Positions 1 through 4,710 of a DNA stretch of 9,512 nucleotides are shown here, one piece after another. Source of the stretch: Pseudohongiella sp. (GTDB lineage Bacteria; Pseudomonadota; Gammaproteobacteria; Pseudomonadales; Pseudohongiellaceae); the NCBI GenBank assembly GCA_030652635.1, contig JAUSPW010000465.1, forward strand, positions 1 through 9,512, given 5' to 3'. The stretch's first letter is position 1. Each line of letters opens with the position of its first letter. The position numbers were made by a program, and so were the translations under genes. The notes under the pieces are model-generated. The model was given only the letters and a program-made list of their open reading frames with translations, searched no databases and was not told the origin of the DNA.

Positions 1-242
1 TGGTATGCAATCAGCAATGCTGCTGCGTCATCAGATTTGGCGTAGAAAAATTCCTCAGGCACGTCCAGCACCCGAGCGATCCGTTCAACCATAGAGTACT
101 CAGGCTGGTGTTTGCCCCGTTCGTACTGGTTCATCCTTGCGCTGGCAGATGCTTCCTCTATACCTGCCATAACACCAAGGCGCTCCTGTGACAGCCCGGC
201 GGCAAGTCTGGCTTCCTTTAGCCTGGCCGAAAACACTGTCAT
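1..242 (-). CDS. XRE/Cro-family helix-turn-helix repressor (N-terminal 80 residues; gene runs off the left edge)
   Basis: The minus-strand reading from the ATG at 242 stays open to the window edge (80 codons). The protein begins MTVFSARLKEARLAAGLSQE and continues through ERLGVMAG, a short EEASASAR insert, then MNQYERGKHQPE and a conserved IARVLDVPEEFFY segment. This is the standard five-helix HTH_3 fold: LSQERLGVMAG forms the first half of the helix-turn-helix and SARMNQYERG the recognition part. A GAGGG ribosome site lies 6 nt upstream of the ATG. Proteins of this subfamily are usually about 100-120 residues, so roughly a quarter is missing. They are common regulators in genomic islands and normally bind a palindrome in their own promoter region. 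Two matching palindromes lie immediately upstream (268-317), which suggests autoregulation and control of the divergent gene at 455. The fold is certain; the target is inferred. Confidence 0.9.
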   Translation of the reverse strand, partial: MTVFSARLKEARLAAGLSQERLGVMAGIEEASASARMNQYERGKHQPEYSMVERIARVLDVPEEFFYAKSDDAAALLIAY

Positions 243-267
243 TCCTAGCCCTCAAAAGTATTTGGTG

Positions 268-317
268 GCTAAGATGTTCTTAGTTTAGACTGAAAAAAGT
301 GCTAAGGAATCCTTAGC
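268..317. promoter_or_regulatory. Twin 17-bp palindromic operators in the divergent promoter region
   Basis: Two related palindromes face each other: 268-284 reads GCTAAGA-TGT-TCTTAGT (6 of 7 arm bases symmetric) and 301-317 reads GCTAAGGA-A-TCCTTAGC (perfect 8-1-8). Their centres, 276 and 309, are 33 bp apart, about three helical turns, so two repressor dimers would sit on the same DNA face. They lie between the divergent XRE gene (start 242) and the exported-protein gene (start 455). This is the usual arrangement for a lambda CI/Cro-like autorepressor. Which protein binds them is inferred. Confidence 0.65.
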
Positions 318-338
318 CTTTGTCGGGCATACTATGAT
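310..338 (+). promoter_or_regulatory. Possible rightward promoter for the exported-protein gene
   Basis: TATGAT at 333-338 matches the sigma-70 -10 box in 5 of 6 positions. The -35 position 17 bp upstream (310-315, TCCTTA) is poor and overlaps the right operator palindrome, so a bound repressor would block polymerase. The predicted leader would be about 110 nt. The call rests mainly on the -10 box and the operator overlap. Confidence 0.3.
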
Positions 339-408
339 CAAGCGCATTCAGGTGATTTGCGCAAAAAAATGGAAATGCAGATTTACCTGCGATTCAACCA
401 TCAATTAA

Positions 409-421
409 GCACAATTTGTGC
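409..421. promoter_or_regulatory. 13-bp palindrome GCACAA-T-TTGTGC in the leader of the exported-protein gene
   Basis: The arms GCACAA (409-414) and TTGTGC (416-421) are perfectly complementary around one base. The site ends 33 bp before the GTG start at 455. Its sequence is unrelated to the XRE operators, so it may bind a second regulator. The single-base loop makes an RNA hairpin less likely than a protein site. Confidence 0.35.
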
Positions 422-454
422 AAGGCACAATCAAATGCCTCAAGGAGCGTACAA

Positions 455-1378
455 GTGTTCAAGAAGAATTTTGTTGTCTTGGCGATAACGTTTTCATCAG
501 TGTGCACGTATGCTCAAAGTAGTGGTGACGTCGCGGAATCATCAATGCCAAATATCTCGCCAATTGAACAGACTTCCAGAAATGCAATAGATTTGATTGC
601 CACAATTGATGAGATCAAATCGCTAGAGTTTATAAAAAGCGATTTTGAAACTGAAGCTGAATATTTTGATAGAGTTTCTCAGTTATATAGTGAATATGAT
701 GCAAGAAGGTATGAATTTGAATTGGGGTGCAGTCATAAGGAAGAAAATTTTTCCGGTGGGCCGCAGGCAGCGTTAACTTCATATGATGTGAATCGTGAAG
801 TTCTAACATTGAATTTGGCCCGGCCACAGAACAATTTAGTGCCCATGCAGAGAGGAAGTGATGTCGAACTTAATTGGCATTATTATTCATTTATAGAGGT
901 CACTAAGACTGAGCCAGAATACTCCGCATACACCGCAAGTAATTCTTTTGGACGGGAAGTAGAAGTTGTAAAGGTAGAAAGCGAGCAAAAAGGTGTCGCG
1001 TTGCTTTTTGACGGTGTTAGAGTGTTTGAAGCGATGCGAGAAGTAAGCGGAAGTTCAAATCCTGCAGAGCGCATGCCGCTTATTGAATTCCCTCTTTCAC
1101 GTGACGTAGCAGAAGCAGTTTTCTCGACCTGTCGAGTAGTATTTGATATTCAATCCGCATTTAACGATATTTGGCCGATATATCGATACAACTTTATTAG
1201 TCAATCTGAAGATATTAGAAGCATGCTATTTGCAAAAAAAACAGAAGTGACCCCGACTATAGCTAGGCCCGCACACATTATTGAAGAGCGCTTCGGTATT
1301 CCAGTGTATTTGTTATCGGTATCTGTTACGGATGAATCCGGGGATGTATTGTATCGTAAAGAATTTAACGGCCAATAA
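455..1378 (+). CDS. Exported protein of unknown function (307 aa, Sec signal peptide, GTG start)
   Basis: I choose the GTG at 455 because AAGGAG (442-447) sits 7 nt upstream and the resulting N-terminus is a clean signal peptide: MFKKN, a hydrophobic core FVVLAITF, then SSVCTYA with likely signal peptidase I cleavage after Ala20 (TYA|QSS). C17 does not fit a lipobox (SSVC), so a lipoprotein is unlikely. The in-frame TTG at 416 would bury the signal and has no ribosome site. The mature protein should be periplasmic or secreted. A FETEAEYFDRV segment near residues 64-74 resembles the helical FExxxEYxxR stretches seen in various uncharacterised exported proteins. The rest looks like mixed alpha/beta with no transmembrane segment and no catalytic motif I recognise. 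The gene is AT-richer than the helicase and recombinase genes, has no same-strand neighbour apart from a possible tiny ORF, and probably answers to the divergent XRE repressor. It may be cargo of the island; its function is unknown. Confidence 0.85.
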   Translation: MFKKNFVVLAITFSSVCTYAQSSGDVAESSMPNISPIEQTSRNAIDLIATIDEIKSLEFIKSDFETEAEYFDRVSQLYSEYDARRYEFELGCSHKEENFSGGPQAALTSYDVNREVLTLNLARPQNNLVPMQRGSDVELNWHYYSFIEVTKTEPEYSAYTASNSFGREVEVVKVESEQKGVALLFDGVRVFEAMREVSGSSNPAERMPLIEFPLSRDVAEAVFSTCRVVFDIQSAFNDIWPIYRYNFISQSEDIRSMLFAKKTEVTPTIARPAHIIEERFGIPVYLLSVSVTDESGDVLYRKEFNGQ

Positions 1379-1476
1379 TGGAGCGGCAGTGGGAAAAAGT
1401 AGACACGGAAAAAAATCTAGCTGAGCTATCTCTCAATCGTAGCATGAGGTTTCTGCCCCGTTTGTATGGATGGTAA
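1378..1476 (+). CDS. Possible tiny translationally coupled ORF (32 aa)
   Basis: The stop of the exported-protein gene overlaps an ATG by one base (TAATG at 1376-1380). That ATG opens a 32-codon frame beginning MERQWEKVDTEKNLAEL and ending at the TAA at 1474-1476. The one-base overlap is the typical geometry of termination-reinitiation, and no separate ribosome site is needed. The protein is short and has no recognisable domain. Chance is a fair alternative. Confidence 0.2.
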   Translation: MERQWEKVDTEKNLAELSLNRSMRFLPRLYGW

Positions 1477-1517
1477 AAAAAGACGATACGTACTCTGTCC
1501 GCACCACAAGCAAAACT

Positions 1518-1682
1518 CTAATGCACAGGCTCCATAATCCGTGGCCCGATAACATACAAGTCCCTGCCGGTGCCATTGCCGATGAGCCATGCAATGCCAT
1601 CAAACTCGGCAGGTTCCCATCGGCATCCCGCTCGCCATTTGACCCAGTAAAAGCCTTCCGGGACCTCGATAACTTCTTGCAT
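1518..1682 (-). CDS. Small Trp-rich hypothetical protein (54 aa)
   Basis: The minus-strand frame from the ATG at 1682 to the TAG at 1518-1520 has a strong AGGGAGGG ribosome site (1689-1696) 6 nt upstream. The protein starts MQEVIEVPEGFYWVKWRAG, continues CRWEPAEFDGIAWLIG and ends YVIGPRIMEPVH. The pattern GFYWVKW...WEPAEF...W...IGPRI is like short Trp-rich proteins often seen in prophages and islands, whose roles are unknown. The composition (four Trp in 54 residues, ordered hydrophobic spacing) and the ribosome site support a real gene over the longer frames that overlap it in this stretch. It follows the RHH-like gene at 1836-2150 on the same strand, separated by the hairpin repeat at 1754-1812, so co-transcription is uncertain. 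I do not recognise a function. Confidence 0.6.
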   Translation of the reverse strand: MQEVIEVPEGFYWVKWRAGCRWEPAEFDGIAWLIGNGTGRDLYVIGPRIMEPVH

Positions 1683-1753
1683 TGCATGCCCTCCCTGTCA
1701 TTTCCAAGGGGTATAGCACAGCCGGGGTGGAGCTGCCGAAAGTTTCTCCCGCG

Positions 1754-1812
1754 ACCCGACGCCATCGGCGCAGGCCATGCGCTTTATGGGCTCTGGGGCA
1801 GCGTCGGGTGGC
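1754..1812. repeat. Hairpin-forming GC-rich dispersed repeat, copy A
   Basis: ACCCGACGC (1754-1762) and GCGTCGGGT (1801-1809) form a perfect 9-bp inverted repeat around a loop that contains CCATG...TATGGG. The first 44 bp or so (1754-1797) align to 7921-7964 with about eight mismatches. Both copies continue into GCGTCGGGTGGC, but copy A lacks a 17-bp tandem expansion present in copy B. Copy A lies just 3' of the gene at 1836-2150, so it could act as a terminator or mRNA-stabilising structure, but no U-run follows. It resembles intergenic REP-like elements. Identity as a named family is not established. Confidence 0.6.
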
Positions 1813-1835
1813 TGTGGGGAATCGAATACTATTCC

Positions 1836-2150
1836 TCATGAATTTTCTTTTGACCAGTTAGAAAACTGAGTATTTGCTGTGTTCATGTTAATACCCTCTG
1901 CCATGCAGGCCTCAACAACAAGTGTCCTGTTCGCGACGCCATTTTCAGCTTTCAGTTGATCTGCAATTTTCCATACCCGACCTGTAATAGTGCCTTCACC
2001 GGGTCTTAGGCTTTTGGCAGTCGTTTTACTTTGCGACATACCGCTATAGGCTTTCAGTGTTTCGATTATGACATTAGTGGTTTGCTCTTCATGTTTGACA
2101 TAAATCTGGCAGTACAAGGAAGCTGGGATTTGTATGCTGACTTGCTCCAT
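1836..2150 (-). CDS. Small putative DNA-binding protein (104 aa; RHH-like N-terminus, compact helical C-terminus)
   Basis: The ATG at 2150 is preferred: GGAG (rc of 2158-2161) lies 7 nt upstream, and a longer frame starting at 2198 would run through the promoter. The first 34 residues (MEQVSIQIPASLYCQIY, then VIIETLKAY) look like a beta strand followed by two helices, as in ribbon-helix-helix proteins. A polar linker (about 38-55) leads to a C-terminal block GRVWKIADQL...NRTLVVEACMAEGINMNTANTQFSNW, which reads like a small helix-turn-helix module. The GIN-x-x-TA-x-TQ-x-x-x-W pattern looks family-specific, but I cannot name the family. Small proteins of this type in plasmids and islands often act as autoregulators or partition/accessory factors. 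The gene has its own strong promoter with three short repeats (2187-2216), consistent with autoregulation. The RHH assignment is an inference from the sequence pattern only. Confidence 0.75.
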   Translation of the reverse strand: MEQVSIQIPASLYCQIYVKHEEQTTNVIIETLKAYSGMSQSKTTAKSLRPGEGTITGRVWKIADQLKAENGVANRTLVVEACMAEGINMNTANTQFSNWSKENS

Positions 2151-2181
2151 AGTTAATCTCCGGTACAATGAATGAAGTTGT

Positions 2182-2216
2182 ATACTAATAGATGCCAATT
2201 AGATGTCAATAGATAT
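2182..2216 (-). promoter_or_regulatory. Promoter with three short tandem repeats upstream of the RHH-like gene
   Basis: On the minus strand a perfect -35 box TTGACA (rc of 2204-2209) is followed after 16 bp by TAGTAT (rc of 2182-2187). On the plus strand the same DNA reads AATAGATGCC (2187-2196), AATTAGATGTC (2197-2207) and AATAGATAT (2208-2216). These are three near-repeats with a 10-11 bp period that cover the spacer and the -35 box. One-turn tandem repeats over a promoter are typical operators of ribbon-helix-helix repressors, which supports autoregulation by the protein at 1836-2150. Confidence 0.6.
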
Positions 2217-2396
2217 ATAAATATTTATGTAATCTTATCGGTGTCTTTGCGATGGGTTTAGTGCATAACTACGTCAATATCCAAGCATTACATTTGGAGA
2301 TTGGACGGTTCCAGGCATCTGGTTCGGTTTGGGGGAAGTTTCCTGTTCTTCCAGTGCGGCATCAGAAAAAAATTTAAATAGAAACAAAGTAACCCA

Positions 2397-2414
2397 CCCC
2401 GGCGATAACCGGGG
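2397..2414 (-). terminator. Probable terminator hairpin after the membrane-protein gene
   Basis: CCCCGG (2397-2402) and CCGGGG (2409-2414) form a perfect 6-bp stem with a 6-nt loop, 13 bp past the stop of the gene at 2428-2850. In the minus direction it is followed by TGGGTTACTTTG and then a T-rich tract reaching seven consecutive T at 2366-2372. The U-run is not immediately adjacent, so efficiency is uncertain. Confidence 0.45.
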
Positions 2415-2427
2415 CAGGCATAGGGGG

Positions 2428-2850
2428 TTAAGGCTCCGCAGGTGCCTTGCATACGTCCAGCGGTACTGCCTCATCCTTGATGTCCATTTCGTCGTACAGT
2501 TCATCCAGATCCTTCAGATTTCGGCAATAATCAGACAGCTCCCAGATGGTCAGACCGACCGCTATGGTACCGCCGAGAATAGGTATCCATTTTACTGAAC
2601 TGGATACAGTAGTCCTTGTGATCATTCTCTTGGTGCGTTCAACCATACGATTGCCAACCCGCTTAACAGCCATGCGCTGTTTATCCAAGGCCTCCCTGTT
2701 GACTTGACTCAATGTTTTTACGCCAAACGCTCCTGCTACAACACCTGAGAGTAGGCTACTGAATGCGCTGGAAGTTACAGCCAGTACATTGGTGATAATC
2801 AGGCCAATCATCATTAAAGTAATCACTAAACGCTTCAAGAATTTGAACAT
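2428..2850 (-). CDS. Small membrane protein with central basic segment (140 aa, unknown function)
   Basis: The start at 2850 has GAGG (rc of 2857-2860) 6 nt upstream. The protein opens MFKFLKRLVITLMMIGLIITNVLAV, a positively charged end followed by a long hydrophobic stretch (about 8-25). A small-residue segment SSAFSSLLSGVVAGAFGV (27-44) could complete a hairpin or signal anchor. Residues 52-79 are strongly basic and probably helical (QRMAVKRVGNRMVERTKRM). A second hydrophobic segment, WIPILGGTIAVGLTIW, lies at 88-103. The acidic tail (NLKDLDELYDEMDIKDE) ends with a Cys at 134, and another Cys is at 109. This organisation resembles a family of uncharacterised inner-membrane proteins of gammaproteobacteria that share a VNRxxxRxxxRTKR-type basic helix. 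It lies 165 bp downstream of the integrase on the same strand. No role is known to me. Confidence 0.75.
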   Translation of the reverse strand: MFKFLKRLVITLMMIGLIITNVLAVTSSAFSSLLSGVVAGAFGVKTLSQVNREALDKQRMAVKRVGNRMVERTKRMITRTTVSSSVKWIPILGGTIAVGLTIWELSDYCRNLKDLDELYDEMDIKDEAVPLDVCKAPAEP

Positions 2851-3015
2851 AATTAGCCTCGCAAAAGTTAGGCGGTTGATGGAAATGCGGCGGCAGCACC
2901 CCGGTGGCCCGAGGCGTGTCGCGTGAGAGGGGCCCAGAGTGGCTGCAGGGGCGCAGCCGGCTCGGGGGCATTAGGGGAGCCATCCGTGGCCGGAGGTTTC
3001 GCAGAGTGGGCAGCC
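2851..3015. other. GC-rich spacer between the integrase and the membrane-protein gene
   Basis: This 165-bp stretch is markedly GC-rich compared with both neighbours. It contains a perfect hairpin GGCTGC-AGGGGC-GCAGCC (2941-2958) but no T-run and no ORF with a ribosome site. The C-terminal tail of the integrase (PRLLPASLPAST) is drawn from the same kind of GC-rich sequence. It could hold the element's attachment site, which often lies beside int, but nothing shows this directly. Confidence 0.4.
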
Positions 3016-4224
3016 TCAGGTGGAAGCTGGCAGGGACGCTGGGAGCAGGCGGGGTGAAGCCTGCCTGATGCGCTGGGCGGCGGTTTCAGACGCGTTGAGC
3101 AGCGTCTGAGTGTCCATATGGGCATATCTCATTGTTACTTTGGGGTCGCTATGACCAAGTAGCTTTTGCACTTCGTACAGAGTTCTGCCGCTAGAGATCA
3201 ACATGCTAGCGTGGCAATGGCGCAAATCGTGAAGGCGAATCTTTCGCATTTCGGATCCTAGAAGGGTACGTATCGAGTCCCAAGCATTATGCAGCGTCTT
3301 AAAATGCGTGCCGGTATCAGGATTAAAGAACACCCACTGCGGGCTGTCAGTCCTGACCTGATCAAGAATGTCCATTGCGGATTCATTCAGGGGGACAGGT
3401 CGCATTCTTTTGCTTTTTGAGTTTAGTGCTGGAATGCGCCAGACCTTCTGAGCCAAATCCATCTGGCTCCATTCAGCACATAATGCTTCATTCAAACGAC
3501 AGCCAGTTGAGAGCAAGAATATTGCAATCCTGCAGGCAGGCCTGTTGGGATGAGTCGCCAACACCAATAACAGCCGTTGCAGCTGTGTTTCATCCATGAT
3601 GTTCTCAACTTTGTTATCAGCGCTGAACAGGGACATCTTGGTGGCAGGGTTCTTATCAACTACGCCCCACTTGATTGCCATATTGAACACATGGCGGATC
3701 AATTTGATGAAGTGATCGGCAGTGGCTGGAGCCAATTTATGCACTTCTCGCAGGTCTGAGTGGAAATCAATCAGCTGTTTTGTGGTGATCCGATCCAGAC
3801 GAATATCCCCGAAGGCCGGGAACAACCGCTGATTGAATCGCAGATGGTCCGTGTGCCATGAGCGCTTGCGGACTTTGCAATACGGTGCATATTGTTCTTC
3901 GACGAACTGGCGCAGGGTGGGTATCTGCTTTTCCTGCTTGCGCTCCATCGAGGGATTGGCTCCCTGACGGATCTCGGCCTTCTTATCAGCAGCAAGCTTC
4001 CGTGCCTGTGCCAATGAGATGTCGCTGGTGGGCCCAAGTCTTAGGTGTCTTGTTGTGCCACTTTCGTCTTTATAACGTAGGTAGTATGTACCGACATCGG
4101 CAGAGGTGGCACGGGCTTCGCAGTACAATCCTTTGACTTCAGAATCGCACCACTCCGTTCGGGACTTGCCTGGTTCACACTGCAGTGTTGAGATGAACTT
4201 CGGTGTTAATTGTATTACTGGCAT
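3016..4224 (-). CDS. int: Tyrosine recombinase / phage-type integrase (402 aa)
   Basis: This protein catalyses site-specific strand exchange between attachment sites through a covalent 3'-phosphotyrosine intermediate. I start at the ATG at 4224 because AAGGAG (rc of 4232-4237) lies 7 nt upstream; an in-frame ATG at 4257 adds 11 residues without a better site. Domains in order: an N-terminal DUF4102-like arm-binding region (1-100; YYLRYKDESGTTRHLRLG, then DISLAQARKLAADKKAEI), a core-binding SAM-like domain (101-195), and the catalytic domain (205-385). The catalytic set is complete: Arg243 in STGCRLNEAL, a Lys in the beta-hairpin near 270-272, His332 and Arg335 in HDLRH, His358 in LLGHSD, and the nucleophile Tyr367 in MRYAHM. 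Length and arm domain fit P4/DLP12-style island integrases. It is inside a minus-strand gene run 82 bp after the 112-aa gene, with a palindrome at 4246-4258 in its leader. No frameshift or lost residue is seen, so it should be active. Confidence 0.95.
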   Translation of the reverse strand: MPVIQLTPKFISTLQCEPGKSRTEWCDSEVKGLYCEARATSADVGTYYLRYKDESGTTRHLRLGPTSDISLAQARKLAADKKAEIRQGANPSMERKQEKQIPTLRQFVEEQYAPYCKVRKRSWHTDHLRFNQRLFPAFGDIRLDRITTKQLIDFHSDLREVHKLAPATADHFIKLIRHVFNMAIKWGVVDKNPATKMSLFSADNKVENIMDETQLQRLLLVLATHPNRPACRIAIFLLSTGCRLNEALCAEWSQMDLAQKVWRIPALNSKSKRMRPVPLNESAMDILDQVRTDSPQWVFFNPDTGTHFKTLHNAWDSIRTLLGSEMRKIRLHDLRHCHASMLISSGRTLYEVQKLLGHSDPKVTMRYAHMDTQTLLNASETAAQRIRQASPRLLPASLPAST

Positions 4225-4245
4225 ATCTTTACTCCTTTTTTGCAA

Positions 4246-4258
4246 ATTGATAATCAAT
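4246..4258. promoter_or_regulatory. 13-bp palindrome ATTGAT-A-ATCAAT just upstream of int
   Basis: The arms ATTGAT (4246-4251) and ATCAAT (4253-4258) are perfectly symmetric around one base, 21 bp upstream of the integrase ATG and just beyond its ribosome site. This position suits an operator that limits integrase expression, or an RNA element near the start. It does not match the IHF consensus in either direction. The binding factor is unknown. Confidence 0.4.
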
Positions 4259-4306
4259 AATTGGTTGCGGTGCCCCCGGACTGAGAGCTGCCGGTGGTTT
4301 GATTTT

Positions 4307-4645
4307 CTATTCGTTTATTCTGAATCTGATGCGACTGCCGCTGCCCTTTGGTAGCCTTACAAGTGGTGCAAGCTTTCTTTCAACGATAATGCTTAAAATT
4401 CGCCCAGTTGTTTTGTTGTGTTGGGATCTGGTCTCGTATAACCATGCTGACGGCAACAGAGTCTCTCCATCAAACGTGAGTTGACTGTTGAATAAAAAGC
4501 AAAGAGAGTATTCAAGGTCAGAAACAACACGCTTTACATCTGCAATATCAAATTTTGAAAATGCTTTATGCGTTGGGTCGATATTTAATTTGTAAACAGG
4601 ATTGTTAGACTCGCTGTTATCGATCAGTTCAAACTCGTATTTCAT
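4307..4645 (-). CDS. Hypothetical protein (112 aa)
   Basis: The ATG at 4645 has AAGGGA (rc of 4653-4658) 7 nt upstream; the frame continues 20 codons further but without a comparable site. The protein begins MKYEFELIDNSESNNPVY and continues KLNIDPTHKAFSKFDIADVKRVVSDLEYSLCFLF. The pattern suggests an N-terminal beta strand pair, a helix that pairs with them, then further strands (QLTFDGETLLPSAWLY) and a very basic C-terminus (RLPKGSGSRIRFRINE). It has no signal peptide or transmembrane segment. It sits between the ATPase gene (65 bp upstream) and int (82 bp downstream) on the same strand, so it is probably part of the replication/integration operon. The basic tail would allow nucleic acid contact, for instance as an accessory or excisionase-like factor, but that is a guess. 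I do not recognise a family. Confidence 0.7.
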   Translation of the reverse strand: MKYEFELIDNSESNNPVYKLNIDPTHKAFSKFDIADVKRVVSDLEYSLCFLFNSQLTFDGETLLPSAWLYETRSQHNKTTGRILSIIVERKLAPLVRLPKGSGSRIRFRINE

Positions 4646-4710
4646 TTTGGTTTCCCTTAAGACGGTAATTGAAAGCAGTTGTGCGGTAGCATGTAGTGCT
4701 GCCACCGGGA

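Noticed and set aside
416..454. Upstream TTG start extending the exported protein by 13 residues
   Set aside because: No ribosome site precedes it, it lies within a palindrome, and it would place polar residues before the signal peptide; the GTG at 455 has AAGGAG at ideal spacing.
1818..1835. GGAAT...TTCGATTCC-like text on the minus strand resembling a tRNA T-arm, as a possible integration target
   Set aside because: The loop is 8 nt rather than 7, the stem next to the TTCGATT loop does not pair, and no acceptor or anticodon arm can be built.
1470..1841. 123-codon plus-strand frame and longer minus-strand frames over 1433-1839
   Set aside because: They cross hairpin repeat copy A, lack ribosome sites, and have composition typical of chance; the 54-aa minus gene explains the coding signal.
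2329..2598. 89-codon plus-strand frame antisense to the membrane-protein gene
   Set aside because: It runs through the terminator hairpin and over the 3' end of the real gene; no ribosome site.
3375..4136. Plus-strand frames antisense to the integrase
   Set aside because: Shadows of a clearly recognisable recombinase with all catalytic residues.
4685..4703. Hairpin GGTAGCA/TGCTGCC between the ATPase and the 112-aa gene as a terminator
   Set aside because: It needs a G-U pair on the plus strand, which becomes a C-A mismatch in the minus-strand RNA that is actually made, and no U-run follows.
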